A model generated the notes under the pieces. It saw only the letters and a list, made by a program, of their open reading frames with translations. It was not told the origin of the DNA and did no database searches. A program made the position numbers and the translations under genes. Shown here one piece after another: positions 17,039 through 25,613 of a DNA stretch of 64,000 bases (position 1 is the stretch's first letter; each line of letters begins with the position of its first letter). Source of the DNA: JAWOLE01 sp963815655 (GTDB taxonomy: Bacteria > Acidobacteriota > Thermoanaerobaculia > UBA5066 > Gp7-AA6); NCBI GenBank assembly GCA_963815655.1, contig CAWFHK010000002.1:1-64000 (forward strand), read 5' to 3'.

Positions 17039-18708
17039 GAGGCCTTCGCTCCCAGGGAGGCCGGCGCGGCGGCGACCTCTTTCCGGGCGGTCTCCCGCGG
17101 CAGCATCACGGTCACGGTCGTGCCTTCTCCCGGCCTCGATTCCGCGTCAATGACTCCTCCGTGGTCTTCCACGATTCGCCGGACGATCGCCATGCCGAGC
17201 CCCGTCCCTCCGTCGAACGCCGTGGAAAAGGGGGTGAAGAGACGCCCGAGCTCCTCTTCGCTCATTCCTCGACCAGTGTCGGTGAAACGGATGCTATACC
17301 AGGCGTCCTCTTCGCGTCCAAGCACGGTCAGGGTTCCGCCGGCCGCCATCGCGCGCACCGCGTTCTTGGCGATGTTGTAGATGATCTGCCGGATCTGGTC
17401 CCGGTCCCCGGAGAGCTCCGAATGCGGCGGCGAGACGTCGACCTCGATGCGGTGCGCGTCGGAAACTTCGTCGGAGAGGCGGAAGAGATCCATGACTTCC
17501 GCGACCGTGTTGGCGACGTCGAAGTCGGCCACTCGCCGCTCCTGCGGGCGGACAAACCGCAGGAAGTCTTCCAGGATCTTCGAGAGCCTGTTGGATTCCG
17601 AGACGATGATCTCCATGAGCCGCCGCTCGGCCGATCCGACGGTCAGCTCGTTGGAGAGGACCTGGACGGAGCCGGAGATCGAGGCCAGGGGGTTGCGGAT
17701 CTCGTGGGCGATGCCGGCCGCGAGCTCTCCGACGGCGGCGAGCTGCTCGTTGAAGCGCGCCCGGCGCTCGAGTTTTTTCATGTCGGTCAGGTCCTGGAAG
17801 AGAATGAGGAGCCCCTGCTCTCCGTCTTCCATCAGGCCGCGCACGGAAAAGCCCAGGACCTGGCGCGAGCTGGCGCGCTCGGTCTCGAACTCGGCGCGGA
17901 AGGTCTCCCAACCGTGGCCGCTGTTCCAGACGGTCTTCCAGTCCACGGGAAGAATGAAACCGAAGTCCGACAGGGGCCGTCCGAGGACGCGCGACGGATC
18001 CACACCGAGGAGATCCCCGCCCGCGCGGTTCAGGAACGCGATCCGCTGCTGGGAATCGGTCGTCATCAGGCCCGACGACATGGTCGCGATGACGTTTCCA
18101 TGGAGGTTCTGGAGCCGGTGGAGCGCCTTCTGCCGGCGCGCCAGCTCCATCCCCGCCGCGCGGAGCTTCTCGGAGAGATAGGCGGCCATGTAGGCGACCC
18201 CGTAGAAGCCCGCGATCGACACGACGAGGTTGTAACGGACCCGGGGGCTCACCCAGTCGAATGCGGGAGCGAGCGGGGGCGGAGGGAGGAGTCCCCTGGC
18301 CAGCAGCTGCACGACCGAACCGTAGAGGAGCGCTCCCCCGGAGGCCACGATCAAGGCGCCGGTGCGGAAGAGCAGGAAGGCGGAGGTGCCGATGATGACC
18401 AGGTAGAGGAAGTTGAAGACCGAGTAGGGCCCGCCCGAGCAGTACACGAGGATGGTGACCAGGACGAGGTCGGACAGGAGTTGAAGGTAGGCCGAGAGGC
18501 GGACCGGAAGGCGGCGGCTCATGGTCCAATGGAAAACGGCGAGCAGGGCCGCCGCGGCGTTCAGGCCCACGAGGAAATCGACGAAGGTCGAAGGCAGGTC
18601 CACGCCGGAGCTCGCGTGGAGAAGGAGCGCGGAGAGAAGAATCACCACCAGGACGGCGATGCGGATCGTCGTCAGCCAGCCGAGCGAGCGCCGGAGCGAG
18701 TCGTTCAT
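17035..18708 (-). CDS. pilS: Membrane sensor histidine kinase, PilS-like
   Basis: 557 residues. The N-terminal ~190 residues hold several hydrophobic segments (IAVLVVILLSALLLHA, VDFLVGLNAAAALLAVF, LVTILVYCSGGPYSVFNFLYLVIIG, GALIVASGGALLYGSVVQLLA), as in PilS. A PAS domain follows (MSSGLMTTDSQQRIAFLNRAG), then HisKA with the phospho-His in GIAHEIRNPLASISG, and HATPase with N box IIYNIAKNAVRA, G1 FTDTGRGMSEEEL and G2 GTGLGMAIVRRIV. It pairs with the overlapping PilR-like regulator. Hairpin element 5 lies directly upstream of its start. Confidence 0.9.
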
Positions 18709-18710
18709 GG

Positions 18711-18791
18711 GAGTTGTGAATCGGGAATCGTGAATCGGGAATCGGGAACGGGTCGTCTCAATTCACCATTCACAACTCACAATTCACAATT
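18711..18791. repeat. Heptad hairpin element 5 (TTGTGAA / ATCGGGA units)
   Basis: Left arm AGTTGTGAA then ATCGTGA and ATCGGGA units. Right arm TTCACCA, TTCACAA, CTCACAA, TTCACAA units. It separates the pilS start from the pilC stop by filling the whole gap. Unit type shared with element 2. Confidence 0.85.
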
Positions 18792-18796
18792 GTGTA

Positions 18797-19999
18797 TCAG
18801 CCGATCTTGTTGATCAGCGTGAACATCGGCAGGTACATGGCGATGACGATGCCGCCGATCACGATCCCGAGGATGAAGATCATCAGCGGCTCGAGCAGCT
18901 TGACGAGCCCGGCGACCGCCGCGTCGACCTCGTCCTCGTAGAAGTCGGCGATCTTGTTCAGCATCGCGTCGAGCGCGCCCGTCTGTTCGCCCACCCCGAT
19001 CATCTGGGTCACCATGTTCGGGAAGACGTTGGTCGCCCGGAGGGGCTCGACGATCGTCTTGCCCCCTTCGACGCTGCGCCGCGTCTCGTAGATGGCGTCC
19101 TCCACGATCGCGTTGCCCGCGGTGCGGGCCGTGATGTCCAGGCTCTCCAGGATCGGAACGCCGGAGGACGTGAGCGTCGCGAGCGTCCGGCAGAACCGGG
19201 CCACGGCGACCTTCCGGAGGATGGAGCCGAGGATCGGCGTCTTCAGCAGCAGCCCGTCGATGACCCGGCGGCCCGAGTGCGTCGCGTAGTAGCGCCGGAT
19301 GCCGTACGCGGTGGCGGCGATGAGCAGGGCGAAGGCCCACCAGTAGCGCGCGAGGAAGTTGGAGGAGGCGATCACGATGCGGGTGGGGAGCGGCAGCTCC
19401 GCTCCGAGGCTCATGAACAGCGCGGCAAACGTCGGGATGACCTTCAACAGGATGACGGCCACGACGATCGCCGCGATGACGATGACGGCGATCGGGTAGA
19501 TCATGGCCGAGCGCACCTGGGACCGGAGCTTCACGGCCTTCTCGATGTAGATCGAGAGGCGCTGGAGGATCGTGTCCAGGATACCGCCCGCTTCCCCGGC
19601 GGCGACCATGTTGACGTAGAGGTTGTCGAAGGCCTTCGGGTGCCGGCGCATCGCGTCCGCGAGCGTCGAGCCGGCCTCCACGTCCTGCCGGACCTGCAGC
19701 AGGATCTTCTGGAAGTTCTTGTGCTCCTGCTGGTTCGCCAGGATCTCGATGCACTGCACGAGCGGCAATCCCGCGTCGATCATGACCGAGAACTGCCGCG
19801 TGAAGACCGCCAGAGTCTTGGGCGGGACCTTGCGCCCGACCTTGGTGAGGGAGATCTCCTTGCCGCGCTCCCGGATGCCGGTGACGACGATGTTCTGGCG
19901 GCGCAGCGAGGCGAGCGCGATTTCCTTGGAATCGGCGGCGAGAACTCCCTCCTTGATCAGGCCCGCGCGGTTGCGCCCCTTCCAGGCGTAGTTGGGCAT
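18797..19999 (-). CDS. pilC: Type IV pilus inner-membrane platform protein PilC
   Basis: 400 residues, standard PilC length. It starts MPNYAWKGRNRAGLIKEGVLAA, has two T2SSF domains (GLPLVQCIEILANQQEHKNF and GVPILESLDITARTAGN) and three membrane segments (AVIVIAAIVVAVILLKVIPTF, FLARYWWAFALLIAATAYG, MIFILGIVIGGIVIAMYLPMF). It anchors the pilus motor ATPases in the inner membrane. Gene order pilB-pilT-pilC-pilS-pilR on this strand is the usual one. Confidence 0.95.
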   Translation of the reverse strand: MPNYAWKGRNRAGLIKEGVLAADSKEIALASLRRQNIVVTGIRERGKEISLTKVGRKVPPKTLAVFTRQFSVMIDAGLPLVQCIEILANQQEHKNFQKILLQVRQDVEAGSTLADAMRRHPKAFDNLYVNMVAAGEAGGILDTILQRLSIYIEKAVKLRSQVRSAMIYPIAVIVIAAIVVAVILLKVIPTFAALFMSLGAELPLPTRIVIASSNFLARYWWAFALLIAATAYGIRRYYATHSGRRVIDGLLLKTPILGSILRKVAVARFCRTLATLTSSGVPILESLDITARTAGNAIVEDAIYETRRSVEGGKTIVEPLRATNVFPNMVTQMIGVGEQTGALDAMLNKIADFYEDEVDAAVAGLVKLLEPLMIFILGIVIGGIVIAMYLPMFTLINKIG

Positions 20000-20030
20000 C
20001 GCGGCCTAGCCCTCACTCCTCATGGTCACC

Positions 20031-21149
20031 TCAGCGCCGTCCCGCGATGGCCGGCGCCGTCGGCGCGTTCAACCCGGCGCCGCGGCCGATGAGCTCCTGG
20101 AGCTCGTCCGGATTCGAGGAGCGCGACAGCGCCATCTCCAGGGTGATCAGCTTGCGGTGGTAGAGGGTGGCCAGTGACTGGTTGAACGTCTGCATCCCGT
20201 ACTTGGACTGGCCCGTCTGCATCATCGAGTAGATCTGGTGGACCTTGTCTTCGCGGACCAGGTTGCGGATCGCGGCGTTGGGCACGAGGACTTCCATCGC
20301 CATGATGCGCCCCTTCCCGCTCGCGCGCTCCAGCAGCGACTGGCAGAGGATCCCTTCCAGGACGAACGAGAGCTGGGTGCGGATCTGCGTCTGCTGGTGG
20401 GAAGGGAACACGTCGATGATGCGGTTGATCGAGGAGACCGCGGAATTCGTGTGGAGAGTCGCGAAGGTCAGGTGCCCCGTCTCGGCGATGCGCAGCGCGG
20501 ACTCGATCGTCTCGAGGTCGCGCATTTCGCCGATCAGGACGACGTCGGGGTCCTCGCGGAGCACCGCCCGGAGGGCGTTGGGGAAGGAGTGCGTGTCGGC
20601 ATGGAGCTCGCGCTGGTTGACGAGGCACTTCTTGTGCGCGTGGAGGAACTCGATCGGGTCCTCGATCGTGACGATGTGGAGCTGCTTTTCGGCGTTGATC
20701 TTGTCCAGCATGGCCGCGAGCGTCGTCGTCTTGCCGGACCCGGTCGGTCCCGTGACGAGAACCAGGCCCCGGGGCTTGTCGCAGAGGGTCTCCACGACCG
20801 TGGGCAGGCCGAGCTCGCGGAAACCGAGGATCTGGTACGGGATCTGCCGGTAGACGCCCGCGACGGCGCCCCGCTGCATGAAGTTGTTCGCGCGGAAACG
20901 CGCCAGGCCCTTGACACCGAAGGAGAAATCGAGCTCCAGGGTCTCCTCGAAGCGGTGCTTCTGGCTGTCGGTCAGAACCGAGTAGGCGAGCTGCTTGGTC
21001 TCCGACACGGTCATCGGCGGATAGGGGAGCGGAATGAGCCTCCCGTCCAGCCGGACCATCGGGGGGGAGCTGGTCGTCAGGTGCAGGTCGGATGCACCCA
21101 TTTCGACCATTTGCTTCAAGAGCTGATGGAGTGTCGTATCGCTAGGCAT
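20031..21149 (-). CDS. pilT: Twitching motility / pilus retraction ATPase PilT
   Basis: 372 residues. Walker A VTGPTGSGKTTTL, Asp box VTIEDPIEFLH, Walker B LIGEMRDLET, His box TGHLTFATLHTNSA and the PilT-specific AIRNLVRE motif are all present. It powers pilus retraction. The ribosome-binding site AAAGGG lies 7 bp before the ATG and is part of a 23-bp tandem duplication. A 31-bp gap separates it from pilC. Confidence 0.97.
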   Translation of the reverse strand: MPSDTTLHQLLKQMVEMGASDLHLTTSSPPMVRLDGRLIPLPYPPMTVSETKQLAYSVLTDSQKHRFEETLELDFSFGVKGLARFRANNFMQRGAVAGVYRQIPYQILGFRELGLPTVVETLCDKPRGLVLVTGPTGSGKTTTLAAMLDKINAEKQLHIVTIEDPIEFLHAHKKCLVNQRELHADTHSFPNALRAVLREDPDVVLIGEMRDLETIESALRIAETGHLTFATLHTNSAVSSINRIIDVFPSHQQTQIRTQLSFVLEGILCQSLLERASGKGRIMAMEVLVPNAAIRNLVREDKVHQIYSMMQTGQSKYGMQTFNQSLATLYHRKLITLEMALSRSSNPDELQELIGRGAGLNAPTAPAIAGRR

Positions 21150-21150
21150 C

Positions 21151-21196
21151 GGTCCCTTTAGAGAGTGTACTTTGGTCCCTTTAGAGAGTGTACTTT
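21151..21196 (-). repeat. 23-bp exact tandem duplication covering the pilT ribosome-binding site
   Basis: The sequence GGTCCCTTTAGAGAGTGTAC plus TTT occurs twice head to tail (21151-21173, 21174-21196). On the pilT strand each copy ends in AAAGGGACC; the proximal copy provides the Shine-Dalgarno sequence of pilT, the distal copy a decoy site 23 bp upstream. Confidence 0.9.
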
Positions 21197-21244
21197 AGTT
21201 TAGCCCCTCCCGGCCGGAAAGGGAAGCCTGCCAGCTTACCCGCA

Positions 21245-21304
21245 AGGTGTTAGGTGGTAGGTTGTAGGTCGTAGGTCGTAGGGACCACCTAACACCTACC
21301 ACCT
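21245..21304. repeat. Heptad hairpin element 6 (GTAGGTG/GTTAGGT units)
   Basis: Left arm of AGGTGTTAGGTGGTAGGTTG units and three GTAGGTC units; short loop; right arm CCACCTAACACCTACCACCT. Lies between pilT's leader and the pilB stop at 21307, ending 2 bp before it. Confidence 0.9.
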
Positions 21305-21306
21305 CG

Positions 21307-23142
21307 TCAGAGGACGGTTTCCCTCAGCACTTCCTCCAGGGTGGTCACCCCGCCCCGAATCTTGTGGAGGCCCGAGGAGCGGAGGCTGACCATTCCCTCC
21401 TCGATCGCCTTGCGTTTCAGCTCGATCGAGGTCGAGCCGGAGAGGATCATCTCGCGGATCTCGTCGGAGAACTGGAGGACCTCGTAGAGCCCGACCCGCC
21501 CCTTGTAGCCGGAGTTGCCGCACCGCTCGCACCCGCGGCCGCGCTTGATCTCGAGGCTCTTGATCTCGTCCGGGGCGAAGCCGACCTGGATGAGCATCTG
21601 CGGCGGCGTCTCGACCTCCTCCACGCAGCCCGCGCAGATCCGGCGCACCAGGCGCTGCGAGCAGATCGCGTTGATCGACGTGGCGACGAGGAAGGGCTCG
21701 ATCCCCATGTTCATCAGGCGGCTGATGGTGGAAGGGGCGTCGTTGGTGTGGAGGGTCGAGAGGACGAGGTGCCCGGTCAGCGCGGCCTTGACCGCGATCT
21801 CGGCCGTCTCGAAGTCGCGGATCTCGCCGACGAGGATGATGTCGGGATCCTGCCGGAGGAAGGAGCGGAGGGCGGAGGCGAACGTCAGTCCGATCTGCTC
21901 CTTCATCTGGACCTGGTTGATCCCCGCCAGGTTGTATTCGATCGGGTCCTCCGCCGTCAGGATGTTGACCGTCGGGTCGTTCAGCTGCGCGATCGCAGAG
22001 TACAGCGTGTTGGTCTTGCCGGAACCCGTCGGGCCGGTGACGAGAACGATGCCGTAGGGGCGGTCGATCGCGTCCTTGAACCGGCGCAGCGGCTCCGCCT
22101 CGAACCCGAGCAGCGTCATGTCGAGCTGGAGCTTGGTCTTGTCCAGCAGGCGCATCACGACTTTCTCTCCGAACTGGGCCGGGACCGTCGAGACGCGCAG
22201 ATCCAGGTCGCGCGAGCGCTCCTCGACCCGCAGGCGGATCTTGATGCGGCCGTCCTGGGGGAGGCGCTTCTCCGAGATGTCGAGCTTGGCCATGATCTTC
22301 AGGCGCGAGATCAGCGGGTCGCGCGTGCGCATCGGCAGCGCCATGATGTTGTGGAGGATGCCGTCGATCCGGAACCGGACGCGGAACTCCTTCTCGTACG
22401 GCTCGACGTGGATGTCGGAGGCGCCCGCCTTCAAGGCCTCGATCAGGATCAGGTTGGAGAGCTTGATGATGGGCGCGGACTCGCTCGACTTGGCGAGGTC
22501 GGTCAGGTCGATCTCTTCGCCTTCCTCCCCCTTCAGGACGTCGACGTCGGCGCCCGTCTCGACCCCCGTGATCTCGTCGATATTGAGCTCGCCCAGCCCG
22601 ACCGCGGCCATGTCGTCGGCCGTCAGGGCTGAGGACGCCATGACCTCATCGAGGTTCCCTTCCGGAGGGGCGTAGCCGGGCGCGGTTCTCGGCTTCTCCT
22701 TCAGGACGACGGACCGCGGCGTCCCGTAGTGCCGGTCGATGGCCTTGCGGAGGGCCACTTCCGAGGCGACGACCGGCTCGACGTTGTAGCCGGTCATGAA
22801 CTTGATGTCGTCCATCGCGAAGACGTTGGTCGGGTCCCCCATCGCGATCGTCAGCGTGGCGCCGGTCTTGTTCACGGGGAGCACACCGTACTTGCGCGCG
22901 ACGTCGGCCGGGACGATCTTGACGACCGCCGGATCGATCTCGAAGCTCGCCAGGTCAATGGAAGGCACGCCGAACTGCTGCGAGAGGGTCTCGGTGATGT
23001 CGTTTTCCGTCACCGACCCGACGCGGACGAGCGCCTCGCCGATCTTTCCCCCCTCCTCGCGCTGCGACTTGAGCGCGGCGTCGAGCTGGTCCTGCGTGAT
23101 CAGCTTGGCCTTGAGCAGGAGGTCGCCGAGCTTTACCGCCAT
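21307..23142 (-). CDS. pilB: Type IV pilus assembly ATPase PilB
   Basis: 611 residues. N-terminal GspE_N domains (LGDLLLKAKLITQDQLDAALKSQ), then the ATPase: Walker A VTGPTGSGKTNTL, Asp box TAEDPIEYNLAGINQVQ, Walker B LVGEIRDFET, His box TGHLVLSTLHTND. A tetracysteine zinc motif follows (CAGC ... CERCGNSGYKGR), typical of extension ATPases. It drives pilus polymerisation. A GspE-like paralogue is encoded at 35242, in the second secretion locus. Confidence 0.95.
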   Translation of the reverse strand: MAVKLGDLLLKAKLITQDQLDAALKSQREEGGKIGEALVRVGSVTENDITETLSQQFGVPSIDLASFEIDPAVVKIVPADVARKYGVLPVNKTGATLTIAMGDPTNVFAMDDIKFMTGYNVEPVVASEVALRKAIDRHYGTPRSVVLKEKPRTAPGYAPPEGNLDEVMASSALTADDMAAVGLGELNIDEITGVETGADVDVLKGEEGEEIDLTDLAKSSESAPIIKLSNLILIEALKAGASDIHVEPYEKEFRVRFRIDGILHNIMALPMRTRDPLISRLKIMAKLDISEKRLPQDGRIKIRLRVEERSRDLDLRVSTVPAQFGEKVVMRLLDKTKLQLDMTLLGFEAEPLRRFKDAIDRPYGIVLVTGPTGSGKTNTLYSAIAQLNDPTVNILTAEDPIEYNLAGINQVQMKEQIGLTFASALRSFLRQDPDIILVGEIRDFETAEIAVKAALTGHLVLSTLHTNDAPSTISRLMNMGIEPFLVATSINAICSQRLVRRICAGCVEEVETPPQMLIQVGFAPDEIKSLEIKRGRGCERCGNSGYKGRVGLYEVLQFSDEIREMILSGSTSIELKRKAIEEGMVSLRSSGLHKIRGGVTTLEEVLRETVL

Positions 23143-23169
23143 GATTGTGCCGGAGATTCTACCTCAGGC

Positions 23170-23242
23170 CGATCGGGTGATCGGGTGATCGAGCCATTGG
23201 GTGATTGCGGCTTTCGATCACCCGATCGCAGATCACCCGATC
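23170..23242. repeat. Heptad hairpin element 7 (GATCGGGT units)
   Basis: Left arm GATCGGGT x2 with GATCGAGC, CATTGGGT variants; right arm GATCACCC units. It fills the gap between the pilB start and the stop of the DUF3108 gene at 23246. Confidence 0.85.
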
Positions 23243-23245
23243 CAC

Positions 23246-23971
23246 TCATCTTCTTTCGATGGACTTCAGCTTGCCCACCAGCGTGCCGACCTTGAGCCTG
23301 GAGCGGAGCTGGACGGGGATCTTTCGCGCGTCGTTGGTCAGCCAGAGGACGAGGTTCTTTCCCATCAGGCTTCCGGCCGTGCTCCGGGGCTCGACCCGGA
23401 TCGTCGGAAACGTCCCCGCGGGCACCGTCAGGGTCTCCCGCGCCTGGATCTCGACCTCGAGCGTGTGGGGTTTCCCCGAGAAGACCCGGAGCTCGATCGT
23501 CTTCTCCGTGTCCAGCCGGAGCGTCCTCAGGTAGTAGACCGACGAGAGGCTGTCGAGGGTGGCGTCCTCGAGAGGCACCGAAGTCCCCTCGTGGCGGGCC
23601 AGTCCCTTCTCGTAATCGAACTCGGTCAGCTCGTCGCGCGAGCGCTTGCCTTCGACGGTGTGTTTCTCGAAGCGGAGCGACCGGAACGACTTCGGATCGA
23701 TCCACGAAACGATGGTGTCCCGGACCACGAAGAACTTCGAAAGGAAATCGTTGGAGAGGGCCGTCATCTCGAACTTGTAGGTCGAGCGCCCGTGGAGGTC
23801 GGCCGGAACCGCCGACAGCGTCAGCTCGCCCCCGGCGATTCCCAGGATCGTCATCGAGTAACGGAGCGTCTCGCCGAGGAAGGCCGGGGGCTCGGGGCTC
23901 TCCTGGGCCGGGAGGGACGCGGGCTCCGGCAGGGTCGCGAGCATGAGAAGAGGAAAGAAGAGACGCCTCAA
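23246..23971 (-). CDS. DUF3108 domain periplasmic protein
   Basis: 241 residues with a signal peptide (MRRLFFPLLMLATLPEPASLPAQ). The DUF3108 domain shows GETLRYSMTILGIAGGELTLS, KFFVVRDTIVSWIDPKSFRSLRFEKHTVEGKRSRDELTEFDY and LRVFSGKPHTLEVEIQARETLTVPAGTFPTIRVEP. It is predicted to be a periplasmic beta-rich protein; function unknown. It follows waaC by 19 bp, so it may be co-transcribed with the LPS core genes. Confidence 0.85.
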   Translation of the reverse strand: MRRLFFPLLMLATLPEPASLPAQESPEPPAFLGETLRYSMTILGIAGGELTLSAVPADLHGRSTYKFEMTALSNDFLSKFFVVRDTIVSWIDPKSFRSLRFEKHTVEGKRSRDELTEFDYEKGLARHEGTSVPLEDATLDSLSSVYYLRTLRLDTEKTIELRVFSGKPHTLEVEIQARETLTVPAGTFPTIRVEPRSTAGSLMGKNLVLWLTNDARKIPVQLRSRLKVGTLVGKLKSIERR

Positions 23972-23990
23972 TGTTCGGGACCTTGATCTT

Positions 23991-24986
23991 CTATCCTGCG
24001 TCGTGGGTCATCCCCGCGGTCGCGACGAGCTCGACCGCCTTGAGCGCGACCGCTTCGACGGACCCCGTCTGATCGTAACCCAACGCGGCGCCCCGGTAAG
24101 GCCGGTTGCGCTCGGGAGCGTTTCGGCGGTGCGCCTCCGGACCGAAGAGGGCGAGGCACGTCACGCCGAGCGCGTCGGCCAGGTGAAGCGGGCCGGTGTC
24201 TCCCGCGATGAAGAGGCTCGCGCGGGACGCCACCGCGGCGAGGCCCGTGAAGTCGAGGCGCGGAATCTTCGCCGCGTACGGCAGGAGATCGACGAAGCGA
24301 TCGACGCGTTCCTCGTCCCCCGGTCCCCAGGAAATGGCGGGATAGAAACCGAGTTGCTGGTGGAGCCGCGCCGCCAGTTTCGCGTAGTTCGTCTCCCCCC
24401 ACGTCTTCTTCGCCTGCGCGGCGCCGGGATGGTAGAGAGCGAAAGGCGTCGGCAGCGTCCGCAGGAACTGGCTCGCCGCCGGGCTCTCGCGCGAGAGCAG
24501 GTATCGGGCGTCCGGCGCCCTGCGGGTCGCGGCGAAACCGAGAGCGGCGAGCAGGCCCAGGTTCTGGTCCACGATGTGCACGGCTTCACCCGGCATCGCG
24601 ATTCCCCTCGCGACGAGCAGGGCCGAGGAGGGCTCGCGGCGCGATTCCGCGGAGTAGCCGACGACGTCCGCTCCGGCCAGGCTCGCCAGGAGCGCCGACT
24701 TCCAGAGACCCTGAGCGTCCAGGGTCGCGTCGGGCCCGAACTCGCGGAGGGCCCTTCGCAGTTCCGCGATCTGCCCCCAGTTGGAGGGGGAGATCGGGTT
24801 GCGGCGCCAGCGGCCGGTGTCGGCCAGGAAGAGGCGCTCGATGGAGGGGTTGCCCGCGAGCAATTCGCCATAACGGCGGTCGACCAGCCATCCCACCGTC
24901 GCCCCGGCCATCTGGGCATTGAGCGCCAGGGGGAGCGCGTGGACGATGTCGCCCATCGCGGAGAGCCGTACGATCAGGATCTTCAT
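23991..24986 (-). CDS. waaC: Lipopolysaccharide heptosyltransferase I (WaaC-like)
   Basis: 331 residues, glycosyltransferase family 9. The N-terminus MKILIVRLSAMGDIVHALPLA is the WaaC signature. The C-terminal GT9 region has LFIAGDTGPLHLADALGVTCLALFGPEAHRRNAP. It adds the first L-glycero-D-manno-heptose to Kdo on the inner core at the cytoplasmic face of the inner membrane. Downstream of the split hldE genes that make its ADP-heptose donor. Confidence 0.9.
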   Translation of the reverse strand: MKILIVRLSAMGDIVHALPLALNAQMAGATVGWLVDRRYGELLAGNPSIERLFLADTGRWRRNPISPSNWGQIAELRRALREFGPDATLDAQGLWKSALLASLAGADVVGYSAESRREPSSALLVARGIAMPGEAVHIVDQNLGLLAALGFAATRRAPDARYLLSRESPAASQFLRTLPTPFALYHPGAAQAKKTWGETNYAKLAARLHQQLGFYPAISWGPGDEERVDRFVDLLPYAAKIPRLDFTGLAAVASRASLFIAGDTGPLHLADALGVTCLALFGPEAHRRNAPERNRPYRGAALGYDQTGSVEAVALKAVELVATAGMTHDAG

Positions 24987-24995
24987 GAGCCGTCA

Positions 24996-25052
24996 GACGT
25001 CAAACGGAAGTCGCGAAACGTGGCTTCGTTTCACGTTCTCGTGTTTCACGTC
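24996..25052. repeat. Heptad-type hairpin element 8 (GAAACGTG units)
   Basis: Left arm GACGTCAAACG and CGCGAAACGTGG; right arm CGTTTCACGTTCTCGTGTTTC plus ACGTC. The right arm contains the stop codon and last codons of the heptose-phosphate adenylyltransferase gene (stop at 25046-25048). The arm match is looser than in the other elements. Confidence 0.65.
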
Positions 25053-25519
25053 TTGCGAATCCTCTCGAGCAGATCGGTGGTGGCGTGGTCCTTCGGGTCT
25101 CCCACGATGACCGTGCGCCCTCCGTAAGCCTCGACGACGCCGCGCTCGGGCACCGACTCGGCCTCGTAGTCGGTGCCCTTGGCGTGAACGTCCGGCTCGA
25201 GTTGCGCCAGGAGTGATGCCGGGCTGTCCTCGTCGAAGAGGACGACCGCGTCCACGCAGGCGAGGGCCGACACGATCTCCGCGCGCTCCGCCTCGGGCAG
25301 GATCGGGCGTCCCTCTCCCTTGCCGCTGCGGACGGAGCGATCGGAGTTGACTCCCACCGCGAGCCAGTCTCCCTCCCGCCGGGCCGCCTCGAGGTACCGG
25401 ACATGGCCGACGTGCAGCAGGTCGAAGGCGCCGTTGGCGAACACGATCGCGCGCCCCGCGGCTCGTTCACGCGCCGCCGCTCCGAGCAGCGCTTCCGTGG
25501 ACAGGATCTTCTCGATCAT
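25046..25519 (-). CDS. hldE (C-terminal domain, rfaE2): D-glycero-beta-D-manno-heptose-1-phosphate adenylyltransferase
   Basis: 157 residues. Cytidylyltransferase-like fold with FANGAFDLLHVGHVRYLEAAR (HxGH motif), GVNSDRSVRSGKGEGRPILPEAERAEIVSAL and HAKGTDYEAESVPE. It makes ADP-heptose from heptose-1-phosphate and ATP. I chose the ATG at 25519 (MIEKILS); an upstream in-frame ATG would translate hairpin element 9. In E. coli this domain is fused to the kinase in HldE; here the two are separate genes divided by a hairpin element. Confidence 0.92.
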   Translation of the reverse strand: MIEKILSTEALLGAAARERAAGRAIVFANGAFDLLHVGHVRYLEAARREGDWLAVGVNSDRSVRSGKGEGRPILPEAERAEIVSALACVDAVVLFDEDSPASLLAQLEPDVHAKGTDYEAESVPERGVVEAYGGRTVIVGDPKDHATTDLLERIRKT

Positions 25520-25521
25520 GA

Positions 25522-25613
25522 GCCGGGAGGCGGTTGGCGGTGGGCGGTAGGCGAACCAGGGCCTGCAGTCGGCATCGCCTTCCGCCTCCCGCCTCCCGCC
25601 TCCCGGTCCCGGT
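25522..25613. repeat. Heptad hairpin element 9 (GGGAGGC / GGCGGTA units)
   Basis: Left arm GCCGGGAGGCGG then TTGGCGGTGGGCGGTAGGCG; right arm CGCCTTCCGCCTCCCGCCTC plus CCGCCTCCCG. It exactly fills the gap between the heptose kinase stop (25614) and the adenylyltransferase start (25519). Confidence 0.9.
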
